A model generated the notes under the pieces. The model made no database searches, was not told the DNA's origin, and saw only the letters and a list, made by a program, of their open reading frames with translations. The translations under genes and the position numbers were made by a program. Below, one piece after another: positions 54,901-64,000 of a DNA stretch of 64,000 nucleotides. Location of the stretch: contig WNNJ02001347.1 of the NCBI GenBank assembly GCA_012934845.2, positions 62,001 to 126,000 on the forward strand. The letters run 5' to 3'. The first letter of the stretch is position 1, and every line of letters starts with the position of its first letter. The stretch comes from Pomphorhynchus laevis (lineage: Eukaryota > Acanthocephala > Palaeacanthocephala > Echinorhynchida > Pomphorhynchidae).

Positions 54901-56126
54901 ATATGATTATTTTGTTGACCATTTAAGGACCGAATCTGTTTTCTATGTAAAAAGTAATGTTTTTATAAATTTTAAACATATTTTTTTAAAATTATCTCTT
55001 CTGTAAATGTTTATTAAAATTTTACGAAATATGTTTAATTAACAATTTTTTAAACAAATTGTTAATTAGAAATTTTGGACTGTTGTCAGCTTGAGATGAT
55101 GTTTTTGATATTGCTATTTGCAGCGTCTATAATTTTTAACTGCTCCTACCTTTCAAAATGTAGGAGCAGTTAGCTAATTATAGAAAATAAATAATTAGTG
55201 CTTTATTCATTCAAAATTCCAAATTAAAACAATAAAATCGGAGCATTACTCCGATTGTTTTAACAACAATCCCGTTCCAAATTTTAACTAATTTAAAATA
55301 CATTAGTTATTCATTAATGATATAAACTAAAATATATTTTAATCACTCATTAAATTATTACAACTGGTTTCATTTTAACTTTAAACGCTTAAAAATTATA
55401 GACGCTGCAAATAGCAATATCAAAAACATCATCTCAAGCTGACAACAGTCCTACCTTTTGAAAGGTAGGAGCAGCTAGTTACTGCTCCTACCCTTTAAAT
55501 TATATAATAATTTAATATAATAATTGTACGATAAATAGTTTACTTTTATGCATCGTTTGTTCAAACAGTGACGCTTTTCATGTTTAACGCCTATATAATA
55601 TATTATAATATATTATAATCACGCCTATAATATATCATAATAATCATAATATATTAATTATATAATAATGCGTCAAACACATATAAATTTGTATTTAGCT
55701 CTTATATAAATACAAATTTTTAAAAACGAATTTAGTTACGATTACGATATTTCAATTATGCTGTCGATTATTATATTTTAATTATGTTGTCTTATTTTGA
55801 TATGTTATAAATTTTTAGAAGTAGTTATCATAGAGGAGGATATTACCACGATTCGTACCCTTCATACGGTGGATATGGTGACGGTGGAAATTCACATGGT
55901 GGAAATCCATACGAGGATCATAGATCGTCAGCATACTCCCGCTATAGAAGATCTCCATCATATAATCATTACGATAATTACTCAAGAAGTCGATCACGAA
56001 GTCGTTCTCGGTCATATTACGAGGAAAAGCGTTATCGTAAGTGCTGCTTCTAATCGTGATTTTTTATTTGCTACCCTTTTTCAACAAGATTCTCACGGTG
56101 GGGATCGTTACGATGGCTACAGATAA
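51939..56126 (+). CDS. tra2: Transformer-2 splicing regulator (Tra2), 7 exons
   Basis: Coding exons: 51,939-51,950, 51,998-52,093, 52,158-52,252, 54,136-54,316, 54,369-54,544, 55,819-56,036 and 56,089-56,126. All introns are GT-AG. The sum is 816 bases, 271 residues plus TAA, close to Tra2 proteins of other animals. Residues 1-80 are an Arg/Ser-rich domain. The RRM spans about 94-169, with RNP2 LGIFGL (94-99) and RNP1 RGFSFIYF (133-140). The Tra2-specific linker [17 protein letters not shown] follows (170-186). Residues 188-271 are rich in Gly, Tyr, Arg and Ser with an [11 protein letters not shown] run. Tra2 is a nuclear protein that binds purine-rich exonic enhancers and recruits SR proteins to activate exons. 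The 4-codon first exon rests only on ATG, phase and splice sites; the rest is secure. Confidence 0.93.
52253..54135 (+). other. Tra2 intron 3, 1,883 bases
   Basis: Mostly AT-rich. On the minus strand at 52,583-52,777 a short piece reads [14 protein letters not shown] with a Cys pair, which may be a zinc-finger scrap. Plus-strand pieces at 52,900-53,060 ([19 protein letters not shown]) look coding but match nothing I know. Probably old transposon debris. Confidence 0.45.
54822..54944. repeat. Dispersed repeat in Tra2 intron 5
   Basis: Reverse-complement copy of 49,724-49,868. Confidence 0.8.
55077..55493. mobile_element. Foldback element in Tra2 intron 5
   Basis: Arms 55,077-55,139 and 55,389-55,451 are perfect 63-bp reverse complements. 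Just inside the left arm is a hairpin CTGCTCCTAC/GTAGGAGCAG (55,140-55,169). Just outside the right arm are two overlapping hairpins built from the same CTGCTCCTACC word (to 55,493). No coding sequence. Probably a non-autonomous DNA element or a snap-back retroelement scrap. Its location could let the intron RNA fold strongly. Confidence 0.8.
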
Positions 56127-57780
56127 GCTGGTAAATTAACAAGTGGACTAAATGTTTGCAAATGCAGCAGATATATATCATCACGTATGTATGAAATCCA
56201 AATCGAATTGATGCTGAAACAGAAGTTAGAAGATTTTCTTAAGAAGAATCGATGTTTCCTTTTACTCGAGTCTTCAAACGTTTAACATTTCAGATATGTA
56301 GGCATTAAATGTTTTCTATCAGATCGTTCGACAATCGTATGCGTGTGGATGCACGAAGATACTTTTGAGTAGAACGAAGAATCAGCATATCGTCTGCTGT
56401 ATTCAAAATCGCTGAAAATGAAGAAATTAGAAATTAATCGTTGGGGTTTAAATGAAGAATGTAAGAATATGCACTCACAAGAGAGATAGAAGATATCACT
56501 TGTGCCCTTTTTTAGAAGAGGCGTTTCTAATTTGAAGATTTTTTTGAATGAAAGGCGTGTAAGTGACCACCTGCTCTCTCTTATATATATCCGCCTTCAT
56601 TTGAGCTTTGTTGATCACCTATTAATAGTCATTTCTACCATTTATATGTTTTTAAATATAACTTTAAATTTTGGTATTAAATAATAAATCCATTTATTAT
56701 TTTTTATTATTAATATTTTGTACTGCATTCAAAGCATTAAAAATAAGTAATTTATTAAAATAATTGAAGAAACCTTTTGTCCAATTTATTCAATCACAAG
56801 AGTTTTATACATAAACTCCTTTTACTCGAAATCTTTCAATTTACAATAAACAGGATTTCGTACGCCATCCCAGAAGCATTAGTTTCTAAAACTCAAATGG
56901 TTAATTATGAGCGTTTCAAAGAAATCAGGAATCTGAGAAATGCCTCGTTATTATATAGAAAATGTTTAATTGCATTTGCAACGCTTAATATTTTCGGGGC
57001 AAATTCATTCTTTAAATTCCTTTAAATGTGGAGTTTCAAATTTGAGATTTAATGCTTTATTTGGGATTAAACGTTTATCTGAAGTATTTTATATGATTTG
57101 TAGTGATAAATGGAATTCATGTTTACATTTAATGTTCCATAGTTGAAGTTTTAAACCTAAATTGTCATTGAGCATCGCTCAATGCATTAAGGAAAAAATA
57201 ACTCGTTCAAAACTTCAATAATTGATGTTATTATGTTGCTTGTATAATTTTAAACTTCAATTGAAAATTAGATTAAAGTCTGAATTGTACAACTTTTATA
57301 TCGCTGGTGATTAAGTTTGGTACATTTGCCTGATTGTTATGTCATTTACACGCTCCGTAATAGGGTGTGTGCTGTTATCTAGTGATTACGCTATGTAAGA
57401 CAAGTCATCTATGATTTTGTTTTGGCAAAATTCATTTTAATTTTCTAACATTTGTTATTCGTTGTATATCAACGACTAAGCAAAGTATCAATACTACGTT
57501 ATAATTTTATTTACGATAGTTTTATATCACTCATTGTCCAACTAGCATTTAAATATGAGTTTTATAAAATTTACATTAAAATTTTAAAATGTCTGTTATC
57601 TCGTTTAGATTGTTTCTACCACCTAATCTCACAGACTGTTTATGTTCGATTCAAATACTGTTTCCACTGAAAAAGTTGTAATATTTCATTTTAATAACGA
57701 TTTCTCATCCGTTTGTTCTTTTATTGCTAATGCTTTTACGGATTAAGGATCGCTCAAAAATATATATGAATTATTGCGGA
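56127..57780. other. Tra2 3' UTR and downstream AT-rich spacer
   Basis: Candidate poly(A) signal AATAAA at 56,683-56,688, about 560 bases after the stop. Beyond that I see only AT-rich sequence with short open frames lacking any motif. Confidence 0.5.
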
Positions 57781-57786
57781 TGCGCG

Positions 57787-57820
57787 TGACAACCGAGCGC
57801 TTAAAAGCGCTTGGTTGTCA
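57787..57820. repeat. 16-bp-arm hairpin
   Basis: TGACAACCGAGCGCTT (57,787-57,802) pairs with 57,805-57,820 around a 2-base loop, with one G-T wobble. A further CGGTCACGCAT at 57,840-57,850 can pair with the sequence before the left arm. Confidence 0.8.
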
Positions 57821-57909
57821 TGCATCTAATAAAAAATGCTCGGTCACGCATTTAATAAAGATAATTTTTAATTTCATTAATTTTTATGAATTTTAAAAAT
57901 AATCCCGCA

Positions 57910-58682
57910 TACAAATTCAGTTCGTTCAGTCCGTTCGTTCAGTATGTTCGTTCAGTCAAATCGTTCAGTTCGTTCGTTCAATCTGTTTGTTTACTCCGTT
58001 CGTTAGGTTTGTTTGTTCAGTCCGTTCATTCAGACTATATGTTTAGGCCATTCATTTAAACTGTTTGTTCAGTCCATTTGTTCAGTTAGTTCGTTAGGTC
58101 AGTTTGTAGAGTCCATTTGTTAGTTTTGTTCGTTAAGTTCGTTCGTTCAGTTCGATCGTCTATTTTGTTTGTTCAGTCCGTTTGTTAAGTCTGTTCGTTT
58201 GGTCCATTGGTTCATTCCGTTCATTTAGTCAGTTCTCTCCGAAAGTTCGTTCAATAGTTCGTTAGGTCTGTTTGTTCAGTCCGTTCGTTAATTTTGTTCG
58301 TACAGTTCGTTTAGTTCGTTCTGTCCGTTCGTTCAGTTCGTTTGTCAGTCCGCTTGTTTTATTCATGTGTTCAGCCCACTCGTTCAGTCCGTTCGTTCAT
58401 TATGTTCGTTAAGATCGATCGTTAGGCCGTTCGTTCAATTCGTTCAGTGTATTTGTTTCGTTCGTTCAGTCAGTTCGTTAGTCCCTTTGTTCAGTCCGTT
58501 CGTTTGGTTCGTTCAGTCATTTCATTCAGTCCGGTTGTTAGGTTCGTTCGTTTAAACCGCTTATTCAGTCTGTTTGTTCAGTCCGTTCGTTAGGTCTGTT
58601 TGTTCAGTTTGTTCGTTTGGTCTGTTCAGTTCGTTTGTTTAGTTCGTTTGTTCAGTTCGTTTGTTTAGTCCGTTCGTTCCTT
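57910..58682. repeat. Degenerate GTTC-rich satellite
   Basis: About 770 bases made of shuffled 4-, 8- and 12-base words such as GTTCGTTCAGTCC, TTTGTTCAGT and GTTAGGT. The period is irregular. Open frames across it are artefacts of the missing stop words. Confidence 0.85.
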
Positions 58683-59400
58683 CTAATTGATACAATTTTA
58701 CAAATATCGATGTATGGATAATCTCCTTAACTTTTTGTTATCAATGATGTGTAAACATCATTAGATTCTGTTGAAAACGTGGTAATCAGACAACAGTTTA
58801 AACTTTTTATGTTGGACGAAGTTTCTTGTTTAACTTTTCTTGTTTACGCTCTTCCTTTCTCAGCACGGGATGAGAAATGTTCTGGTTTTTTCACCTATTT
58901 TGTTATTTTATTTATTGTTTATCTGTCTTTTTTTGCATTTGTTTCATGTTGCTTTTTTATGAATACATATGTTTTGTACTTACGAACATTATTATTATAA
59001 CAAACAGAAGGCCATGTAAATTCATCCTAGTCTTCACGGTTGACTGGGCGATTACGTGCGAGCGCAACGCTCGGAGGCATCTAGAAACCATCTTCGCCAG
59101 CCTGATCCCGATCTTCGAGCGCAACCTGTTCAGCTCAATTCCGTAGCTAGACACTATTTTCTTCGCTGTTATTAATAAGGCAATCCTACGGAGGAAAAAA
59201 GTACACTCTTTTCCTTCGCTTCAAGAGTAAAAAATATGGCAGGAATAAAAGAGGCCCGTTCAACCTGAGTTACACGCTCAATGTATTTCCTTGTCTGTCG
59301 TAGCTCGTGGTATTCACAGCTGGCATTCGGTTCCTTCAAGAGATTAGACGGAGCGTGTTAATTGTACACAAATGTCAACAAATGTTCCTCCGTCCTATTT
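58683..59400. other. Spacer with a GC-richer island
   Basis: Mostly unrecognised. Between 59,005 and 59,150 base composition rises, and both strands are open (plus strand: KFILVFTVDWAITCERNARR). I cannot assign it. It may be a part of the RT-like fossil to its right. Confidence 0.35.
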
Positions 59401-60330
59401 CCGAAAAGACCCGCGCATGCTAAATCTAAACGAGCCTATATTTCCGTCGTCGTTGAGGGACACTCGAAATTAGTGCCAGCTCTGAGAGGAGTCACCATTG
59501 GTTCGACCTGAACATTGTGGCAAACTTTTGTCAACTCTGAGGCAATCATATCGCGAACGCAGTCGTGATGCATCGACGGTAAGTCTCCGAGCGGGCAAGA
59601 GAGGGCGTGCCGGAGAGTGTTCGATAAACCGCATTGGCAGCATTTCGGGATGTCCGGGTTCGCTAGTCCATATCGTGCTAGCATGGCATCGCGAAACTCC
59701 TCATTACTAAGCCGTGTGCCGTTTTAGTCAGACGGATAGACAGATAGCCTTGCAGATGCACTACGTATTGTCGCATACTCAACCATGCTTTGCAAGTTTT
59801 GCGAAGAGCGGCTAAATGTACTTGACCTTCGTTCAGTTTCTGTGAGTTGGCGCTGCTCTCTTAGTAGTTGACACGCCTCGATCATAACTGTATCAAGGTT
59901 GTTACAATGCTGGCTGTTTGCATACGTAGCACACATCTGCAATGAGGCAGAATATTCAGATGCAGTTGTCGTTGTCGGGTCATCTAACCCAAGACTGTTA
60001 TTTCGGATTTTCATAGAAAGGATAGCAAGCAGTGGATCGCCGTCATTAGAACAGGTAACCCTTAATTCTTGAAGGAAAGTGAGCATTTCAGTCATCAGTG
60101 GTTCGAACCAAGACGGGGAACAGTTGCAACAGCGTTGTAAAATCATTCTGACTCTCCCGAAATCCGCAACGTTGGTATACAAGTTGCATTTGTGCGCGTT
60201 AATGTAGAACCCATATTTATGGCCGTTAATTTTTAGGAATCGGAATGCCTCGATCGCTTGTTCGGGAGGACAAACCTCTAACTCTCCATTGTCAGTTCCC
60301 TCCCACTGCTGGATGCAGAGGACTAACATA
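59400..60330 (-). mobile_element. Reverse-transcriptase-like fossil, unclassified
   Basis: Two minus-strand frames. The right one (60,329-59,724) contains EAFRFLKINGHKYGFYINA followed by HKCNLY, which has the shape of the RT palm segment after the catalytic Asp pair (G-x-x-x-N-x-x-K-C). The left one (59,684-59,436) contains ARYGLANPDIPKCCQCGLSN, RHALSCPLGDLPSMHHDCVR and CHNVQVEPMVTPL. That Cys/His block, HALSC-x-G-x-P-x-x-H, recurs C-terminal to an RT in widespread animal retroelements. I cannot name the order with certainty. The element is fragmentary. Confidence 0.5.
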
Positions 60331-60353
60331 CGGCTCTATCAAAGAATCATATG

Positions 60354-60586
60354 AATGATGCACTAGAAAACATCTAGTGTTCTTCCGCGTTTGTCTAAAA
60401 TGACTAACAAAAATTCACTCGGATTGGTGTCAATCTCGTTTTGAGATATTCATAAAAGAAGTTAGCCGATATACAATATGCCTGCGCTAGCGTTTGCCAG
60501 TGCTTTGCAAATGATTCTATTTTGGTGAAGCCGTAGTGCTGGTTTAGCACTCTATGATGTTACTAGAGGTTTTCTAGTGCATCATT
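60354..60586. mobile_element. Small inverted-repeat (MITE-like) element
   Basis: Arms of 26 bases at 60,354-60,379 (AATGATGCACTAGAAAAC start) and 60,561-60,586 are inverted with two mismatches. The total is 233 bp without coding sequence. I found no clear target duplication. Confidence 0.65.
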
Positions 60587-60840
60587 AAAATATTTTATAT
60601 TTGCCTTATTTCTTTTCTTGTAACTTGAATTTGAATAAATCGTAATAACAAAATTCAGAACCATTTAAAATCTAATAGAAAGTAAACATAAATACGAAAA
60701 TTTGAAGTTTTTGCCGTTCAAGGTAATTTGTAATTCAAAACATATTGTTCCAATTCTCTTTAAAATTCATTTTAATTTGCGATGAATGGAAAGGGCTAAT
60801 ATATCATTTTTCCTAATTAAGTTACCGCTATCGTCGGGAA
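60587..60840. other. AT-rich spacer
   Basis: Nothing recognised between the MITE-like element and the tandem array. Confidence 0.4.
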
Positions 60841-63743
60841 ATATCCATTATATGGTCGGCTTCATCAATTATCCTCGTGTGAATTCTTTAATCCTAGATG
60901 CAGCACTGTACACTACAATCAGCGTAGGTGGACCTCATCAGCAGTGAGCCTACGCCTACATTTCGTGTTTCGGTCCTTTAATGATCTGCTGAAATTTTCC
61001 TCTGCTGCCTTTCTGTAAAAACAAACGATACAGTTTGTAAGGAAAACATTTCCACTTGTGCAAACTGTACGTTGTTTCCGTCTTTTGTAACAAAATGACG
61101 GAGATAGCACTACAGTTGCCGGAAACAACCGACAATCTGTCTTTTGAATCTTCTTGACAGGAAACCGGAATCTGCCAGGTTAATAGAATGAATAATTGCA
61201 TACACGAGCGAGTATCATCATTTGGTCGGCTTCATCAATTATCCTCGTGTGAATTCTTTAATCCTAGATGCAGCACTGTACACTACAATCAGCGTAGTAT
61301 CGTTTGTTTTTACAGAAAGGCAGCAGAGGAAAATTTCAGCAGATCATTAAAGGACCGAAACACGAAAGGTAGGCGTAGGCTCACTGCTGATGAGGTCCAC
61401 CTACGCTGATTGTAGTGTACAGTGCTGCATCTAGGATTAAAGAATTCACACGAGGATAATTGATGAAGCCGACCAAATGATAATACTCGCTCGTGTATGC
61501 AATTATTCATTCTATTAACCTGGCAGATTCCGGTTTCCTGTCAAGAAGATTCAAAAGACAGATTGTCGGTTGTTTCCGGCAACTGTAGTGCTATCTCCGT
61601 CATTTTGTTACAAAAGACGGAAACAACGTACAGTTTGCACAAGTGGAAATGTTTTCCTTACAAACTGTATCGTTTGTTTTTACAGAAAGGCAGCAGAGGA
61701 AAATTTCAGCAGATCATTAAAGGACCGAAACACGAAATGTAGGCGTAGGCTCACTGCTGATGAGGTCCACCTACGCTGATTGTAGTGTACAGTGCTGCAT
61801 CTAGGATTAAAGAATTCACACGAGGATAATTGATGAAGCCGACCAAATGATGATACTCGCTCGTGTATGCAATTATTCATTCTATTAACCTGGCAGATTC
61901 CGGTTTCCTGTCAAGAAGATTCAAAAGACAGATTGTCGGTTGTTTCCGTCAACTGTAGTGCTATCTCCGTCTTTTTGTTACAAAAGACGGAAACAACGTA
62001 CAGTTTGCACAAGTGGAAATGTTTTCCTTACAAACTGTATCGTTTGTTTTTACAGAAAGGCAGCAGAGGAAAATTTCAGCAGATCATTAAAGGACCGAAA
62101 CACGAAATGTAGGCGTAGGCTCACTGCTGATGAGGTCCACCTACGCTGATTGTAGTGTACAGTGCTGCATCTAGGATTAAAGAATTCACACGAGGATAAT
62201 TATGAAGCCGACCAAATGATGATACTCGCTCGTGTATGCAATTATTCATTCTATTAACCTGGCAGATTCCGGTTTCCTGTCAAGAAAATTCAAAAGACAG
62301 ATTGTCGGTTGTTTCCGTCAACTGTAGTGCTATCTCCGTCTTTTTGTTACAAAAGACGGAAACAACGTACAGTTTGCACAAGTGGAAATGTTTTCCTTAC
62401 AAACTGTATCGTTTGTTTTTACAGAAAGGCAGCAGAGGAAAATTTCAGCAGATCATTAAAGGACCGAAACACGAAATGTAGGCGTAGGCTCACTGCTGAT
62501 GAGGTCCACCTACGCTGATTGTAGTGTACAGTGCTGCATCTAGGATTAAAGAATTCACACGAGGATAATTGATGAAGCCGACCAAATGATGATACTCGCT
62601 CGTGTATGCAATTATTCATTCTATTAACCTGGCAGATTCCGGTTTCCTGTCAAGAAGATTCAAAAGACAGATTGTCGGTTGTTTCCGGCAACTGTAGTGC
62701 TATCTCCGTCATTTTGTTACAAAAGACGGAAACAACGTACAGTTTGCACAAGTGGAAATGTTTTCCTTACAAACTGTATCGTTTGTTTTTACAGAAAGGC
62801 AGCAGAGGAAAATTTCAGCAGATCATTAAAGGACCGAAACACGAAAGGTAGGCGTAGGCTCACTGCTGATGAGGTCCACCTACGCTGATTGTAGTGTACA
62901 GTGCTGCATCTAGGATTAAAGAATTCACACGAGGATAATTGATGAAGCCGACCAAATGATGATACTCGCTCGTGTATGCAATTATTCATTCTATTAACCT
63001 GGCAGATTCCGGTTTCCTGTCAAGAAGATTCAAAAGACAGATTGTCGGTTGTTTCCGTCAACTGTAGTGCAATCTCCGTCTTTTTGTTACAAAAGACGGA
63101 AACAACGTACAGTTTGCACAAGTGGAAATGTTTTCCTTACAAACTGTATCGTTTGTTTTTACAGAAAGGCAGCAGAAAAAATTTCAGCAGATCATTAAAG
63201 GACCGAAACACGAAATGTAGGCGTAGGCTCACTGCTGATGAGGTCCACCTACGCTGATTGTAGTGTACAGTGCTGCATCTAGGATTAAAGAATTCACACG
63301 AGGATAATTGATGAAGCCGACCAAATGATGATACTCGCTCGTGTATGCAATTATTCATTCTATTAACCTGGCAGATTCCGGTTTCCTGTCAAGAAGATTC
63401 AAAAGACAGATTGTCGGTTGTTTCCGTCAACTGTAGTGCAATCTCCGTCTTTTTGTTACAAAAGACGGAAACAACGTACAGTTTGCACAAGTGGAAATGT
63501 TTTCCTTACAAACTGTATCGTTTGTTTTTACAGAAAGGCAGCAGAGGAAAATTTCAGCAGATCATTAAAGGACCGAAACACGAAATGTAGGCGTAGGCTC
63601 ACTGCTGATGAGGTCCACCTACGCTGATTGTAGTGTACAGTGCTGCATCTAGGATTAAAGAATTCACACGAGGATAATTGATGAAGCCGACCAAATGATG
63701 ATACTCGCTCGTGTATGCAATTATTCATTCTATATCCATTATA
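60841..63743 (+). repeat. Tandem array of about 370-bp units with one inverted unit, flanked by a 12-bp direct repeat
   Basis: Seven plus-orientation units start near 61,312, 61,672, 62,041, 62,411, 62,781, 63,151 and 63,519; the last is partial. Spacing is 369-370 except where a few bases are missing. The stretch 60,853-61,296 is the same unit, about 1.2 copies, in reverse orientation. ATATCCATTATA stands at 60,841-60,852 and again at 63,732-63,743. Each unit holds hairpins CCGTCTTTT/AAAAGACGG, ACAGTTTG/CAAACTGT and GCGTAGG/CCTACGC. Short open frames (69-81 codons on plus, 66 on minus) repeat in each unit but have no gene-like features. Confidence 0.92.
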
Positions 63744-64000
63744 GTTATAGGTTAGAAAATAGTTTAAAAAATTTTAAATTGCTTTTTAATTTCTGTCATT
63801 ATTTTTGACTATTACAGATTTTCTTGTTGAAATAGCTTTAATTAATAAATTTGGCTCCTTCTATTTATCGCAAAGTTAAGGCTACAAAGAGCAGGCAACA
63901 CCTGCTCTAATTACTTTAATAAAGTAATACAATAAACGAATGCCACAAATTTTATTTACAAAAACGTTTTGTAATAATTGGCAGTGAATTTAATCAACTT
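63744..64000. other. Right-hand spacer
   Basis: AT-rich flank to the window end. Nothing recognised. Confidence 0.4.

Noticed and set aside
55797-56126. 109-codon single frame through the last Tra2 exons
   Set aside because: It runs in the wrong phase through exon 6 and only meets the true frame after the 52-base intron. The spliced reading gives the conserved RS tail.
57787-57820. Rho-independent terminator or microRNA precursor
   Set aside because: Bacterial terminators do not apply here. The arms are only 16 bp with a 2-base loop, too short for a typical microRNA precursor. It was kept only as a hairpin.
57910-58682. Open frame of 62 codons rich in Phe, Val and Ser
   Set aside because: It lies wholly in the GTTC satellite, and its composition is dictated by the repeat words.
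58877-59154. Overlapping plus and minus frames as a real gene
   Set aside because: Neither frame shows a domain or splice context. The GC-richer part alone does not establish coding.
60853-63730. CRISPR-like or protein-coding array (repeated 66-81 codon frames)
   Set aside because: The units are about 370 bp with no alternation of short repeat and unique spacer, and the genome is eukaryotic. The small frames exist on both strands in each unit, show no domain, and follow from repetition.

Overview
The window is eukaryotic: an AT-rich stretch of an invertebrate animal genome. It holds one host gene with six GT-AG introns, and most of the remainder is retroelement sequence. There is no operon structure, and I saw no tRNA or rRNA gene. 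The phylum is not decided by the sequence. Intron sizes of 47 to 64 bases mixed with long ones, and the mix of RTE, CR1/L2-like and Jockey/I-like LINEs with Penelope-like elements (PLEs), would fit a flatworm, a nematode or an arthropod. Family letters A to F, and PLE-1 to PLE-3, are my own labels.

Layout. 1-6.65 kb: LINE-A and LINE-E pieces, a hAT transposase fossil and two unexplained open stretches. 6.65-8.5 kb: a PLE-3 fossil. 8.6-11.6 kb: a 5'-truncated LINE-C, then the 5' half of an RTE element (LINE-F). 11.6-12.26 kb: a direct-repeat unit carrying a textbook hammerhead ribozyme. 12.26-18.09 kb: PLE-1, with an inverted copy of its own 3' end at its left edge and a whole LINE-E inserted in its reverse transcriptase. 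18.2-19.8 kb: a perfect 99-bp inverted repeat, an (AT)n run and a LINE-B fragment. 19.8-25.35 kb: a second RTE copy split by a LINE-A. 25.5-30.5 kb: PLE-2, split by a second whole LINE-E whose ORF2 is open from end to end. 30.5-38.0 kb: a LINE ORF1 remnant, a LINE-A with 7-bp target duplications, an AT-rich gap, LINE-D split by a LINE-C piece, and another LINE-C piece. 38.0-46.56 kb: a 20-bp minisatellite followed by a near full-length LINE-A that was itself invaded by a LINE-B and a short LINE-A. 46.6-51.2 kb: worn LINE-C, LINE-A and PLE-3 pieces.

Host gene. A complete transformer-2 (Tra2) splicing-factor gene lies on the plus strand at 51,939-56,126. It has seven exons and encodes 271 residues in the order RS domain, RRM, conserved linker, RS/Gly-rich tail. 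Its fifth intron contains a foldback element.

57.8-64 kb: a strong hairpin, a degenerate GTTC-rich satellite, an unclassified reverse-transcriptase-like fossil, a small inverted-repeat element, and a 2.9-kb array of about 370-bp units. The array begins with one inverted unit and is bounded by an exact 12-bp direct repeat, so it looks like it was inserted as one piece.

The most interesting theme is self-cleaving RNA and snap-back structure. One canonical hammerhead, hammerhead-like folds in the 3' ends of two PLEs and in a separate foldback, and a permuted hammerhead-like arrangement in every unit of the 2.9-kb array all occur here. PLE-1, PLE-2 and the array all start with an inverted piece of themselves.
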